From positions 1 through 33,119 of the IMG/VR virus record IMGVR_UViG_3300042564_002717: 33,119 nucleotides of DNA. One strand, 5' to 3'. Position 1 is the first letter of the stretch; the number at the start of each line of letters is the position of its first letter. This document shows, in pieces, positions 14,467 through 20,896 of the stretch. A program made the position numbers and the translations under genes. Origin of the DNA: a virus. The notes under the pieces were generated by a model, which searched no databases, had not been told where the DNA came from, and saw nothing but the letters and a program-made list of their open reading frames with translations.

Positions 14467-15067
14467 GTTGAAGGTAGGAAGCCTTTTCTCTGGCTATGGC
14501 GGCCTCGACCTGGCTATTGGCGAAGTTTTGGAAGCCGAAGTCGCGTGGCATTGCGAGTGGGACGCCGCTCCCTCGAAGACTCTCGATCAGAATTTCCCTG
14601 ACGTTCCAAATTATCGAGACGTTTCAACCGTTGACTTTTCTCAAGTTGAGAAGGTCGACATTTTGACAGGCGGCTTTCCCTGCCAAGACCTAAGCATTGC
14701 CGGCAAGCGCGCCGGAATCAAAGAAGGAACTCGAAGCGGCTTATGGTCCGAATTCGCTCGAGCGATCGAAACTATTCGGCCAAGTTTGGTGGTAATTGAA
14801 AATGTTCGAGGAATCCTCTCCGCGTCTGCCTTTTGCGACGTGGAACAATGTTCGTGGTGTATGGGAGAAGGAACAAGCGGCCAGCCTCTTTTGCGCGCAC
14901 TTGGAGCCGTTCTCGGAGACTTGGCCGACCTCGGGTATGACGCAAGGTGGACGGGCGTTCGCGCTTCCGAAGCTGGCGCGCCGCACCATAGATTCCGCGT
15001 CTTCATCATCGCCTATCCTGCCAACTCCGGCGGTCGCTCACTTGAGGAATCACGACGAGAATCTTGA
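14459..15067 (+). CDS. DNA cytosine-5 methyltransferase, catalytic N-terminal part
   Basis: This 202-residue product (GTG start) carries the catalytic half of a C5 methyltransferase: motif I SLFSGYGGLDLA (8-19), motif IV GGFPCQDLS with catalytic C75, motif VI VIENVRG (112-118), and a motif VIII region RASEAGAPHHRFRVF. It then stops at 15067 without the target-recognition domain and motifs IX-X. Those are encoded in a second frame that overlaps this one for about 270 bases. Either two chains assemble, a frameshift joins them, or the gene is broken. There is no restriction enzyme gene nearby. Confidence 0.85.
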   Translation: MAKLKVGSLFSGYGGLDLAIGEVLEAEVAWHCEWDAAPSKTLDQNFPDVPNYRDVSTVDFSQVEKVDILTGGFPCQDLSIAGKRAGIKEGTRSGLWSEFARAIETIRPSLVVIENVRGILSASAFCDVEQCSWCMGEGTSGQPLLRALGAVLGDLADLGYDARWTGVRASEAGAPHHRFRVFIIAYPANSGGRSLEESRRES

Positions 15068-15581
15068 CGACTACATGAGCCGGCGGAACGATTATCACGA
15101 AGGACGCGCTAAGGGAATGCCTGGCGCTTCGTTAGGCGTCGCGGTTCGGCTAGTAGAAATCGGCATAGATAATTGGCAAGTAAAAGACTTCCTTCCAACG
15201 GTAACGACTCAAGACGGAAAGAATAACGCCGGTCCTAGTCAATTCGAGAGAAATACGTTACCGCTAAACGCTCAAGTTATGGACTTCGCAACCTGGGGAC
15301 GCTTCGAGCCGGCTATTGAACGCTGGGCCGCAGTAATCGGACGGCCGGCACCTTCACCGACTAACGCAGACGGCAAGGACGGAAGCCACCGTCTTTCGCC
15401 TAAGTTTTGCGAGTGGATCATGGGCTTACCCGAAGGCTGGATAACCGGACCGGACGTAACTAGAAACGAGTCCCTAAAAATGGCCGGAAACGGAGTCGTT
15501 CCGCAGCAAGCGGCCGCGGCGATTCGTTTTCTTTTAGATTCAATTCAAGATGAGAAAATAGAAGAAATGAAAGGCAACTAA
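14802..15581 (+). CDS. DNA cytosine-5 methyltransferase, target-recognition and C-terminal part (overlapping frame)
   Basis: From the ATG at 14802 (a TTG at 14796 is possible) the product has 259 residues. The end shows motifs IX-X: LSPKFCEWIMGLPEGWITG, then LKMAGNGVVPQQAAAAIRFL. The middle has ILPTPAVAHLRN and a WGRFEPAIERW segment typical of the C-terminal half of actinophage C5 methyltransferases. Strikingly, the part that overlaps the catalytic gene also reads like a target domain (ETWPTSGMTQGGRAFALP, then RRTIDSASSSS). So either it is a true overlapping gene making a separate subunit, or only residues after about 75 belong to the enzyme and the upstream resemblance is chance. Confidence 0.7.
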   Translation: MFEESSPRLPFATWNNVRGVWEKEQAASLFCAHLEPFSETWPTSGMTQGGRAFALPKLARRTIDSASSSSPILPTPAVAHLRNHDENLDDYMSRRNDYHEGRAKGMPGASLGVAVRLVEIGIDNWQVKDFLPTVTTQDGKNNAGPSQFERNTLPLNAQVMDFATWGRFEPAIERWAAVIGRPAPSPTNADGKDGSHRLSPKFCEWIMGLPEGWITGPDVTRNESLKMAGNGVVPQQAAAAIRFLLDSIQDEKIEEMKGN

Positions 15582-15988
15582 TGAGCAGAGAAAATCACCC
15601 AGCCGGAACTAGAAAACTAAGCGACCTTCTTCCGGAAGTCCCTTCTTTCGACTTCGGCCGCGAGTATTTGGAAGCCGAAGCACGAAAAGAAGAACGAGAG
15701 CTAGAATTCGGGGAATTCATAAAGACCGTCGACGACTACGTTCTCGAGAACGCGAGCCTCTTGATTAGCAAGCACCGAGACTATGGACCGAAGAACATAA
15801 GCGCATCTCCTGGCGGTCCGTTGAACGGCCTCCGCGTCCGCATTCACGACAAATTGGCAAGAATCAACCATCTAATCGACTCCGGAGCAGATCCGGAAAA
15901 CGAAAGTCTTCGCGATTCGTTTATTGACTTAGCAAATTACGCGACTATCGCGCTTCTGGTCCTCGACGGTGAGTGGCCTAGTGAGTAA
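15581..15988 (+). CDS. Nmad1 / DUF1599-like protein
   Basis: The product has 135 residues. Residues 55-130 carry LLISKHRDYGPKNISASPGG, GLRVRIHDKLARINHLI and ESLRDSFIDLANYATIALLV, the pattern of the nucleotide modification associated domain 1 (DUF1599). The family is repeatedly found beside DNA modification genes in phages, and its chemistry is not settled. Here it follows the cytosine methyltransferase directly in a TAATG junction, which fits a part in base modification or nucleotide handling. The first 45 residues are an acidic extension. Confidence 0.8.
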   Translation: MSRENHPAGTRKLSDLLPEVPSFDFGREYLEAEARKEERELEFGEFIKTVDDYVLENASLLISKHRDYGPKNISASPGGPLNGLRVRIHDKLARINHLIDSGADPENESLRDSFIDLANYATIALLVLDGEWPSE

Positions 15989-16160
15989 GAGAAAACTTCT
16001 AACCAACGATCCGATTCTCGTTACCTATTGGGAAAAGGGCAAGGACGACCGCGAAGCCGAAATAATAGAGGAAATCGAGTCGAACATTGGGCATGGAGAT
16101 CAAGAAGGCGACGTTTACCTAATGGACGTCATCGCAATTATCAAAGGAGAAGACAAGTGA
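15981..16160 (+). CDS. Hypothetical small protein
   Basis: The likely GTG start at 15981 (in place of 15969) gives 59 residues, acidic, with a KGKDDREAEIIEEIESNIG helix. No family is recognised. It overlaps the upstream gene by 8 bases and couples to the next by GTGA. Confidence 0.55.
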   Translation: MSKRKLLTNDPILVTYWEKGKDDREAEIIEEIESNIGHGDQEGDVYLMDVIAIIKGEDK

Positions 16161-16348
16161 GCAGAAACGAAGTAGAAGTAGACCTAGAAAAAGAAGGACT
16201 CTGGAAGCCTTATCGGGCGGTTATTGTCCTTCCTGCCGGCCTAACGGTCGTCGGTCGAGGTTGGACCGCAGACGGAGCGCTAAAGAACGCGGTCCGAAGC
16301 CTTCGTAAAATTGTAGGCGTATTTTTTGAGGAGAACAAAAATGACTAA
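16157..16348 (+). CDS. Hypothetical small protein
   Basis: The GTG start at 16157 overlaps the upstream stop and gives 63 residues. The pattern of a beta-hairpin (YRAVIVLPAGLTVVGRGW) followed by a helix (ADGALKNAVRSLRK) resembles small antitoxin-like or HicB-like folds, but no partner toxin is visible and I do not assign it. The next start lies within its 3' end. Confidence 0.55.
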   Translation: MSRNEVEVDLEKEGLWKPYRAVIVLPAGLTVVGRGWTADGALKNAVRSLRKIVGVFFEENKND

Positions 16349-16574
16349 GAACGAAAAAGACTTTTTCAAAGTTACGGTTCGCGAGTATTTTGAAGACTTG
16401 TTTACTAAGCCGAAAGGCGTTACCTGGCGGCATTATTTGGGAAAGTGTAAGTCTTGCGAAAACTGCCAAGACTTTTATTTCCGAATTTGGTCCGAACAAA
16501 TAGAACAGGCCGAACTTCGAGGCTATGACGCCGGACTTTTAGCCGCTCATAAAGCTAGCAAAAAGGCCAAATAA
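16341..16574 (+). CDS. Hypothetical protein with C-x2-C-x2-C motif
   Basis: The ATG at 16341 has a GAGGAG site 8 bases upstream and gives 77 residues. A CKSCENC motif near residue 38 could bind zinc or iron. The C-terminal helix (EQAELRGYDAGLLAAHKASK) matches the tails of many small actinophage proteins. It is joined to the glutaredoxin gene by TAATG. Confidence 0.65.
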   Translation: MTKNEKDFFKVTVREYFEDLFTKPKGVTWRHYLGKCKSCENCQDFYFRIWSEQIEQAELRGYDAGLLAAHKASKKAK

Positions 16575-16834
16575 TGAGCGTCGTCGTTTATCACATCGGG
16601 CCATCTTGCGTTCAATGCGAGCAGACTAAACGCCTAATGCGTTCGCTTTCGATTCCTTTTGAAGACGTGGACCTTCGAGAGAATCCCGAAAAAGCCGAAC
16701 TCTTCAAAGAGAAGGGTTATCTAACCGCGCCTATTGTTACCTTCAACGGTGAAACCTGGGCCGGATTCAAGTTCGAGCGAATAAAGGGAATCGCGCTGAA
16801 GATAAAAGAAAGAGAGAAGAAAAATGACGCTTAG
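16574..16834 (+). CDS. NrdH-like glutaredoxin
   Basis: The product has 86 residues with a thioredoxin fold. The redox site C12-V-Q-C15 follows the first strand (VVVYHIGPS), and the conserved TAPIV (cis-Pro) and GFKFERIK segments follow. NrdH-type redoxins reduce ribonucleotide reductase. The phage has no reductase gene, so it would serve the host enzyme and raise dNTP supply. The start lies in a TAATG junction and the end overlaps the next gene by 11 bases. Confidence 0.88.
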   Translation: MSVVVYHIGPSCVQCEQTKRLMRSLSIPFEDVDLRENPEKAELFKEKGYLTAPIVTFNGETWAGFKFERIKGIALKIKEREKKNDA

Positions 16835-17099
16835 AACAATTACCGCAAAAGGCGGCTTTCGCTGCCATAACATCGAGTGGTTTGACGGCGAGAACTGCTG
16901 GAAGTGTGAGGCGATCAAGGAAGAGACTCCTAGAATCGTCCTCGAGGAACGTCGCCGGCTAATTGCTTACCTAAAGGAAAAGAAGGTTCTTCGCGACTCA
17001 ATGTTTGCCGGTTTCCTTGTCGCTCGTATGGTTGAAAGTCCCGAAGACGGCACATGGCCAATTCTTGACTTACCGGAAGACCTGGGAGCGGCAAATTGA
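16824..17099 (+). CDS. Hypothetical cysteine-containing protein
   Basis: The product has 91 residues with cysteines at about 14, 25 and 28 (CHNIEWFDGENCWKC), a possible metal site in the first 30 residues, and a helical remainder ending in an acidic stretch. No family is recognised. The short overlap with the glutaredoxin gene and the TTGA coupling downstream place it in the same operon. Confidence 0.65.
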   Translation: MTLRTITAKGGFRCHNIEWFDGENCWKCEAIKEETPRIVLEERRRLIAYLKEKKVLRDSMFAGFLVARMVESPEDGTWPILDLPEDLGAAN

Positions 17100-17374
17100 G
17101 CGATTCAAAACTAACGACCGAACAAGTCCGGCTGCATTACGGTTATTCAGGAGACATGGAGCAAGCCGACGCCTTTTTAGCAGAGTTCGACCGCTGGCTT
17201 GAAAACCGCGACGCCGAACTTATCAAAGCTAGTATCGAGGAAGGCAGAAAAGCCGAAAACTTACGAATTACGCTTTTACTTGAAGACTTCCTAAACGCGT
17301 GGACTAAACCGGTCGCTCTCAACTTCCGAAAAGAGATCCTCGACCTTATCGAAGTAATCGGAAAGACAAAGTAA
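17096..17374 (+). CDS. Hypothetical protein
   Basis: The product has 92 residues. It uses a TTG start in a TTGA overlap with the gene before. It is mainly helical and charged (FDRWLENRDAELIKASIEEG). No cysteine or known motif is found. Its stop forms TAATG with a small membrane gene. Confidence 0.62.
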   Translation: MSDSKLTTEQVRLHYGYSGDMEQADAFLAEFDRWLENRDAELIKASIEEGRKAENLRITLLLEDFLNAWTKPVALNFRKEILDLIEVIGKTK

Positions 17375-17499
17375 TGAAAGAAGTTATTTTCTTCCTTCTG
17401 GCCTCTATCCTTGCCTCTATCCAACTAATCTTGGCCGTTTTTATAATTGCCGGATTTAAGATCGCGCTCGAAAGCCTGGTAAGGCGGTTCAAGAAGTGA
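17374..17499 (+). CDS. Single-pass small membrane protein
   Basis: This is a very short gene (41 residues) in a TAATG junction. It has one hydrophobic helix (about 4-31: VIFFLLASILASIQLILAVF and on) and a basic tail (VRRFKK), predicting a cytoplasmic C-terminus. Function is unknown. The next gene starts inside its stop (GTGA). Confidence 0.6.
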   Translation: MKEVIFFLLASILASIQLILAVFIIAGFKIALESLVRRFKK

Positions 17500-17648
17500 G
17501 CAGACATAAAGCACCGCGAGCAAAACTTCGACGCCAGCCTCTAATACGCCGGTTCTTAGACTTCCGTTACCGCCTAAACCGCTGGCTTATTGAAACTCGA
17601 GCCGAAATAAGCGACATCGCCGCCGAAATAAAGAAAAGAGAAAACTAA
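17496..17648 (+). CDS. Small basic hypothetical protein
   Basis: The product has 50 residues with a GTG start overlapping the upstream stop. The first 35 residues are strongly basic (SRHKAPRAKLRRQPLIRRFL), and the end is a charged helix. It could bind nucleic acid or a membrane surface; there is no family evidence. It is coupled to the next gene by TAATG. Confidence 0.5.
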   Translation: MSRHKAPRAKLRRQPLIRRFLDFRYRLNRWLIETRAEISDIAAEIKKREN

Positions 17649-17812
17649 TGTCCGAAACCGAAAAGGAAATAAGACGTCTTCAGGGAGTAGTTAGCCAAAT
17701 AAAAGACTCCCTCGAAGCAATAGGTCCCACTCACGTTCTCTATTACCCTTTCCGGTTAGAGCTAGCGGAGGCAGAAGGTCAACTCAAGGCTTTTGAGAAA
17801 CTTCTAAAATAG
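17648..17812 (+). CDS. Small helical hypothetical protein
   Basis: The product has 54 residues: two charged helices (about 3-24 and 36-54) separated by GPTHVLYYPF, suggesting a helical hairpin. It is the last gene of the long early operon; a 590-base region without genes follows. Confidence 0.55.
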   Translation: MSETEKEIRRLQGVVSQIKDSLEAIGPTHVLYYPFRLELAEAEGQLKAFEKLLK

Positions 17813-17822
17813 CGGTTTACTT

Positions 17823-17854
17823 TTGGCACTAAAAAACCCTTTACTCTCTATGTA
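17823..17854 (+). promoter_or_regulatory. Possible promoter for the RNA region
   Basis: TTGGCA (17823-17828) is a good -35 match, but the best -10 (TATGTA, 17849-17854) is 20 bases away, longer than usual. A small hairpin AGAC-TCCGC-GTCT follows at 17867-17879. The sequence lies just after the last early gene. From there to 17944 I see no other feature. Confidence 0.25.
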
Positions 17855-17944
17855 AGGGAATAAAGGAGACTCCGCGTCTGCCTAACGCTTGAAGCCTTTC
17901 GGGTGGCGCGTTGAGAGGGTCGGTGGAGGGTTCCTCTCTTATAA

Positions 17945-18025
17945 GGGCGTGATAAGGTTTCGCCTCGCGGTAAGGCCTTCCATTAGGAGTCCGCGAAGAC
18001 GCCGGTTCGATTCCGGCCACGTCCA
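17945..18025 (+). ncRNA. tRNA-like structure with 20-base anticodon loop
   Basis: The acceptor stem pairs GGGCGTG (17945-17951) with CACGTCC (18018-18024), then A as discriminator. The T arm is perfect (GCCGG-TTCGATT-CCGGC, 18001-18017). The variable loop has five bases, and a perfect 5-bp stem CGCGG/CCGCG (17966-17970 with 17991-17995) stands where the anticodon stem should be. However, its loop has 20 bases rather than 7, and the D arm is reduced to about AGG-TTTCG-CCT. No normal anticodon can be read. It may be a decayed tRNA, a tRNA mimic, or part of a larger structured RNA. Confidence 0.5.
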
Positions 18026-18056
18026 CGTTCGAGTCTTATCCGCTCTAACCGTTTAG

Positions 18057-18143
18057 TCCTCTACGTAGAAAGAGGATCGTTACCTAACCGCGTGGAGCGT
18101 TAGGCGGTGAAGTAGACCGTTACCTTCCGGAGATGCCTCTCCG
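18057..18143 (+). ncRNA. Row of three hairpins with repeated GTTACCT
   Basis: Three stable hairpins follow each other: TCCTCT/AGAGGA (18057-18076), CCTAAC/GTTAGG (18083-18104) and CGGAGA-TGCC-TCTCCG (18128-18143). CGTTACCT occurs at 18078-18085 and 18118-18125, exactly 40 bases apart, and GTTACCT again at 18283-18289. There is no open frame here. This is consistent with a structured noncoding RNA that surrounds the tRNA gene, but no known family can be named from inspection. Confidence 0.35.
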
Positions 18144-18191
18144 TAAACATAGGCCGGACCCGACAAGCGGATAACTTGAGACGGTCAACCT

Positions 18192-18262
18192 GGGCGTTTA
18201 GTTCTATGGAGAACGGCTCTCTCTTAGAGGGCAAGAAGAAGGTTCGATTCCTTCAACGTCTA
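18192..18262 (+). tRNA. tRNA-Lys (anticodon CTT)
   Basis: All four arms form: acceptor GGGCGTT/AACGTCT with two G-U pairs, D arm GTTC-TATGGA-GAAC, anticodon arm GCTCT-CTCTTAG-AGGGC with CTT at 18223-18225, a five-base variable loop, and T arm GAAGG-TTCGATT-CCTTC. The discriminator is A18262 and the CCA end is not encoded. It would read AAG. All ten lysines of the major capsid gene use AAG, so it may support late protein synthesis. Confidence 0.9.
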
Positions 18263-18278
18263 CTGAGTGAGCGCTAAG

Positions 18279-18331
18279 GACGGTTACCTGGTTAAGTCCG
18301 GTGTCTTGGGTTCGATTCCCTTGAGTCGTCT
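18279..18331 (+). ncRNA. Truncated tRNA-like element without anticodon arm
   Basis: A seven-base acceptor-like stem (GACGGTT with AGTCGTC, two G-U pairs) encloses a small stem CTGG-TTAAGT-CCGG and a T-arm-like hairpin with TTCGATT, whose stem has two U-U mismatches. The whole is 53 bases, too short for a tRNA. It may be a deleted tRNA or part of the surrounding structured RNA. From here to 18402 only an A-rich stretch with the next ribosome site is seen. Confidence 0.25.
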
Positions 18332-18402
18332 CACTCTTCAACTTGTTAGCCGAAGGAAAAGAAAAACCTTTCCCTTACCTAGAAAAGAATTAGGGGGGGA
18401 GA

Positions 18403-18753
18403 GTGTTAGCACCGACGCCTTGCCTTGAACCTAAGTGCTTAGAGAAAGCAACTAGGGAGGGGAGGTGTCAACTACATCAGAGGCCTCGCTGGGCTGGCAG
18501 TAGTAGAGGCTCAAGACTTCCGGCCGACTGGTCGACTAGGCGGCTCATAGTCCTAAAGCGCGACAGAGGAATTTGTTACGTATGCGAAGAACCTAACGCC
18601 GATTCAGTTGATCATCTCAAGGCCGGCGACGACCACAGCCTAAATAATTTAGCAGCAATACACCAAAACGTTTTTCCTTTTTGCCATCGAATCAAGTCCT
18701 CTCAAGAGGGCCATGACGCGAAGGCCGGAAACCGAATCAAGAGAAGGCACTAG
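18403..18753 (+). CDS. HNH endonuclease of the packaging module
   Basis: The product has 116 residues with a GTG start after AGGGGGGAGA. It has RDRGICYVCEEPNADSVDHL with the first C-x2-C and the catalytic DH pair, then SLNNLAAIHQNVFPFCHRIK completing the HNH fold. HNH proteins next to terminases of HK97-type phages work with the terminase to cut DNA at cohesive ends. Its place one gene before the small terminase subunit supports that, and suggests cos rather than headful packaging. Confidence 0.87.
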   Translation: MLAPTPCLEPKCLEKATREGRCQLHQRPRWAGSSRGSRLPADWSTRRLIVLKRDRGICYVCEEPNADSVDHLKAGDDHSLNNLAAIHQNVFPFCHRIKSSQEGHDAKAGNRIKRRH

Positions 18754-18756
18754 GGA

Positions 18757-18839
18757 GGACCCCCTCCCCCTCCCCTTCTCCCCCTTCGGCGCGATTAGCA
18801 GAAACACGCCTCCGCGAAAGTGGAAGGGGGATACCCCCT
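18757..18839 (+). other. C-rich tract and G/C palindrome between HNH and terminase genes
   Basis: A pyrimidine tract of C runs broken by T (about 18760-18787) is followed by a near-symmetric AGGGGG-ATA-CCCCCT hairpin (18825-18839). No gene fits. The position between the HNH nuclease and the small terminase gene is where cohesive-end sites lie in several actinophages, so this is a candidate cos region. The assignment is inference. Confidence 0.35.
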
Positions 18840-18885
18840 AAGTCTCAAGTCGGGACAAATGGCCGCATGGCCGAAAGGAAGCCGC

Positions 18886-19401
18886 ATGGCAAAAACAGGA
18901 AGGCCTATGGGCCGGCCGTCTAAACCGGTCGAACAAAAGCGAGCCGCCGGAAACCCTGGCAAACGCGCGCTTCCTGCTGCTCCGCTTCCAAATGAAGGAC
19001 TTACGGCCTCCGAAGGAATTCCGGTTCCTCCAGCGGACCTTACCGAAGACGGCCTCGCTTGCTGGAATCACACGTGGGAGTCTTGCCGAACTTGGCTTTC
19101 GCCGGAATCGGACCGGACAATAATCACCCTCTTTTGCCATGTCTACGGAGAACACGAAGAGATCCGAAAAAGACTTCTTTCGGGAGAGTATGAACGCGTT
19201 TACACTCACTCGAACGGCGCTGTCGTTACTTCACCCTGGGTAACTCAACTAAAAGAATTACGCGTCCAACTCTCGAGCTGGATCGCTGCTATTGGACTTT
19301 CTCCTTCGGACCGCTCTCGCTTAGGGCTTTCAGAAGTTCGAGTTCGCGACGAAATGGACGAACTCGAGAGGCGTCGACTTGGACGCGCTTCCGGAACCTA
19401 A
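18886..19401 (+). CDS. terS: Terminase small subunit (P27 family)
   Basis: From the ATG at 18886 (GAAAGGAAG 5-8 bases upstream) the product has 171 residues. It begins GRPMGRPSKPVEQKRAAGNP, the basic lead of the P27 family, followed by helical domains (LACWNHTWESCRTWLSPESD, VTQLKELRVQLSSWIAAIGL) and a SPSDRSRLGL end. The subunit binds the packaging site and recruits the large subunit. A longer frame start at 18820 lacks a ribosome site. The gene overlaps the large subunit gene by 23 bases. Confidence 0.88.
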   Translation: MAKTGRPMGRPSKPVEQKRAAGNPGKRALPAAPLPNEGLTASEGIPVPPADLTEDGLACWNHTWESCRTWLSPESDRTIITLFCHVYGEHEEIRKRLLSGEYERVYTHSNGAVVTSPWVTQLKELRVQLSSWIAAIGLSPSDRSRLGLSEVRVRDEMDELERRRLGRASGT

Positions 19402-20896
19402 CGAGGCGTGGAAGCCGGCTTATTCAGTTCCTTCTCTATCTTCAACGACTAGAGGACCGGACGTGGCGGACTTCTCCGAACTCTTGCTGAAGGCCTCTCG
19501 CGGTTTCCGTTCGGGCGACCCTCTAGTTTTTACGAATTGGCAGCGCTGGCTTTTGGACCGTCTTCTTGAGACGAATCCGGAGACCGGACTTCTTAGGTAT
19601 CGAAGGGCCGTAATCGGACTCCCTAGAAAACAAGGGAAATCGCTTATAGGCTCCGCGCTGGCTCTTCATCACGCGCTTTATGGACCTCCTGGCGCGCAGG
19701 TTTATTCTGCCGCCGCGGACCGCGCTCAGGCGCGAATTGTTTTCGGTGAGGCAAGACAGCAAGTTTTGAACTCGCAGACTCTTTCTAGGCACTTCAAGGT
19801 TTACCGCGACGCGCTAGAAGTTCCGTCTAAGGGTTCGGTTTATCGGGCGCTTTCGGCGGACGCTATGAGAGCGCATGGACTCGCACCGTCGCTTGTCGTC
19901 GCGGACGAACTTCACGCGTGGCCTTCTTCGGCTAGTAATCAGCGAGGAGACGAACTTTACGAGGCGCTTATAACCGGTTCGGGCGACCGTCCGGAATCAC
20001 TTCTCGTCGGCATTACGACCGCCGGCGGAAATACCGACACGCTCTTAGGCCGTCTTTATGAACATGGCCGCCGAGTATCCGCTGGAGAACTAGAAGATCC
20101 GTCTTTTGGTTTTTGGTGGTGGGAGGCTTCGCAAGACGCGGATCCAACAGACCCTGAGACGTGGCGTATCGCGAATCCTAACCTTGCGGAAGGGCTTCTC
20201 GACCTGGGAGACTTCGAGTCGGCTATTGCTTCGGCTGGTTCCGCCGGCTTCGCTGGTTTCCAACGTTACCGCCTAAACCAATGGGTCCGCCTTGCTGGAG
20301 AAGACTTCGTTTCGCCTCACTTTTGGAGTGAAGCTAAGCGAGAGGGACAAGTTCCGGACGGAGCAACCGTAACGGCTGGCTTCGACGGTTCGGTTAGCGG
20401 AGACGCGACCGGCCTCGTTTTGGTTGACGTCGAAACAGGGCTTTTCAAGGTTCACGCAGTATGGGAACCTGACCCTTCTAATCCGGAGTGGACAGTTGAT
20501 CGCGCGGAAGTAAACGCCGCCGTCGACCGCTTGTTTGCGACGTATAACGTCAAAATGCTCTGGTGCGACCCCTCGTTTTACGAGCCGGACGTTTTGGAGT
20601 GGTCCCGAAAGTGGAAGAATCGCGTCGAGCGAATTCCTCCAACGAATCACCGAGTCGCGCCTATGGCGCAGCAGTTCATCTCCGACCTAGTGTCTAAAGA
20701 AATTAGCCATGACGGAGACCCTCGACTAACTAGACACGTTCTAAACGCGGTAGCAACCGAAGCCGGTTCCTTCCGTAAAGAAAAAAGATCTTCACCACGT
20801 AAGGTCGACCTCCTGGCTTGCGCGGTCCTTGCGAACGGCGCACGAAACGCAAATAAAGACCGTAAAAAAACTAACCGAAGGGCCATAATCTTATGA
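19379..20896 (+). CDS. terL: Terminase large subunit
   Basis: This 505-residue packaging motor has Walker A GLPRKQGKS (80-88) and Walker B LVVADE (172-177), powering DNA translocation into the prohead. The nuclease domain begins near 330 with FDGSVSGDATGL, where D supplies an active-site metal ligand, and continues with WCDPSFYEP. The start is TTG, with GAGAGG 7 bases upstream, inside the end of the small subunit gene. It ends in an ATGA overlap with the portal gene. The length is normal for the family. Confidence 0.94.
   Translation: MDALPEPNEAWKPAYSVPSLSSTTRGPDVADFSELLLKASRGFRSGDPLVFTNWQRWLLDRLLETNPETGLLRYRRAVIGLPRKQGKSLIGSALALHHALYGPPGAQVYSAAADRAQARIVFGEARQQVLNSQTLSRHFKVYRDALEVPSKGSVYRALSADAMRAHGLAPSLVVADELHAWPSSASNQRGDELYEALITGSGDRPESLLVGITTAGGNTDTLLGRLYEHGRRVSAGELEDPSFGFWWWEASQDADPTDPETWRIANPNLAEGLLDLGDFESAIASAGSAGFAGFQRYRLNQWVRLAGEDFVSPHFWSEAKREGQVPDGATVTAGFDGSVSGDATGLVLVDVETGLFKVHAVWEPDPSNPEWTVDRAEVNAAVDRLFATYNVKMLWCDPSFYEPDVLEWSRKWKNRVERIPPTNHRVAPMAQQFISDLVSKEISHDGDPRLTRHVLNAVATEAGSFRKEKRSSPRKVDLLACAVLANGARNANKDRKKTNRRAIIL

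Noticed and set aside
14641-15009. Leftward open frames opposite the cytosine methyltransferase
   Set aside because: Composition is that of an antisense shadow, and the plus strand carries clear methyltransferase motifs.
16157-16348. HicB-like antitoxin
   Set aside because: The strand-helix pattern is suggestive but short, and there is no HicA-like toxin beside it.
17945-18025. tRNA 3' end as phage attachment site
   Set aside because: A tRNA fragment can be an attP core, but no integrase or excisionase gene is present anywhere in the genome.
17841-18026. Leftward open frame of 61 residues beginning DVAGIEPASSRT
   Set aside because: AGIEP is the antisense translation of a tRNA T arm (GCCGGTTCGATTCCGGC); this is a well-known spurious protein type. 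It lies on the tRNA-like element at 17945-18025.
18057-18143. Hairpin row as a CRISPR array
   Set aside because: The stems differ in sequence, repeats are only 7-8 bases, and no cas genes are present.
18838-19209. Leftward 123-residue open frame over the small terminase gene
   Set aside because: It is antisense to a well-supported terminase gene and has no motif or ribosome site.
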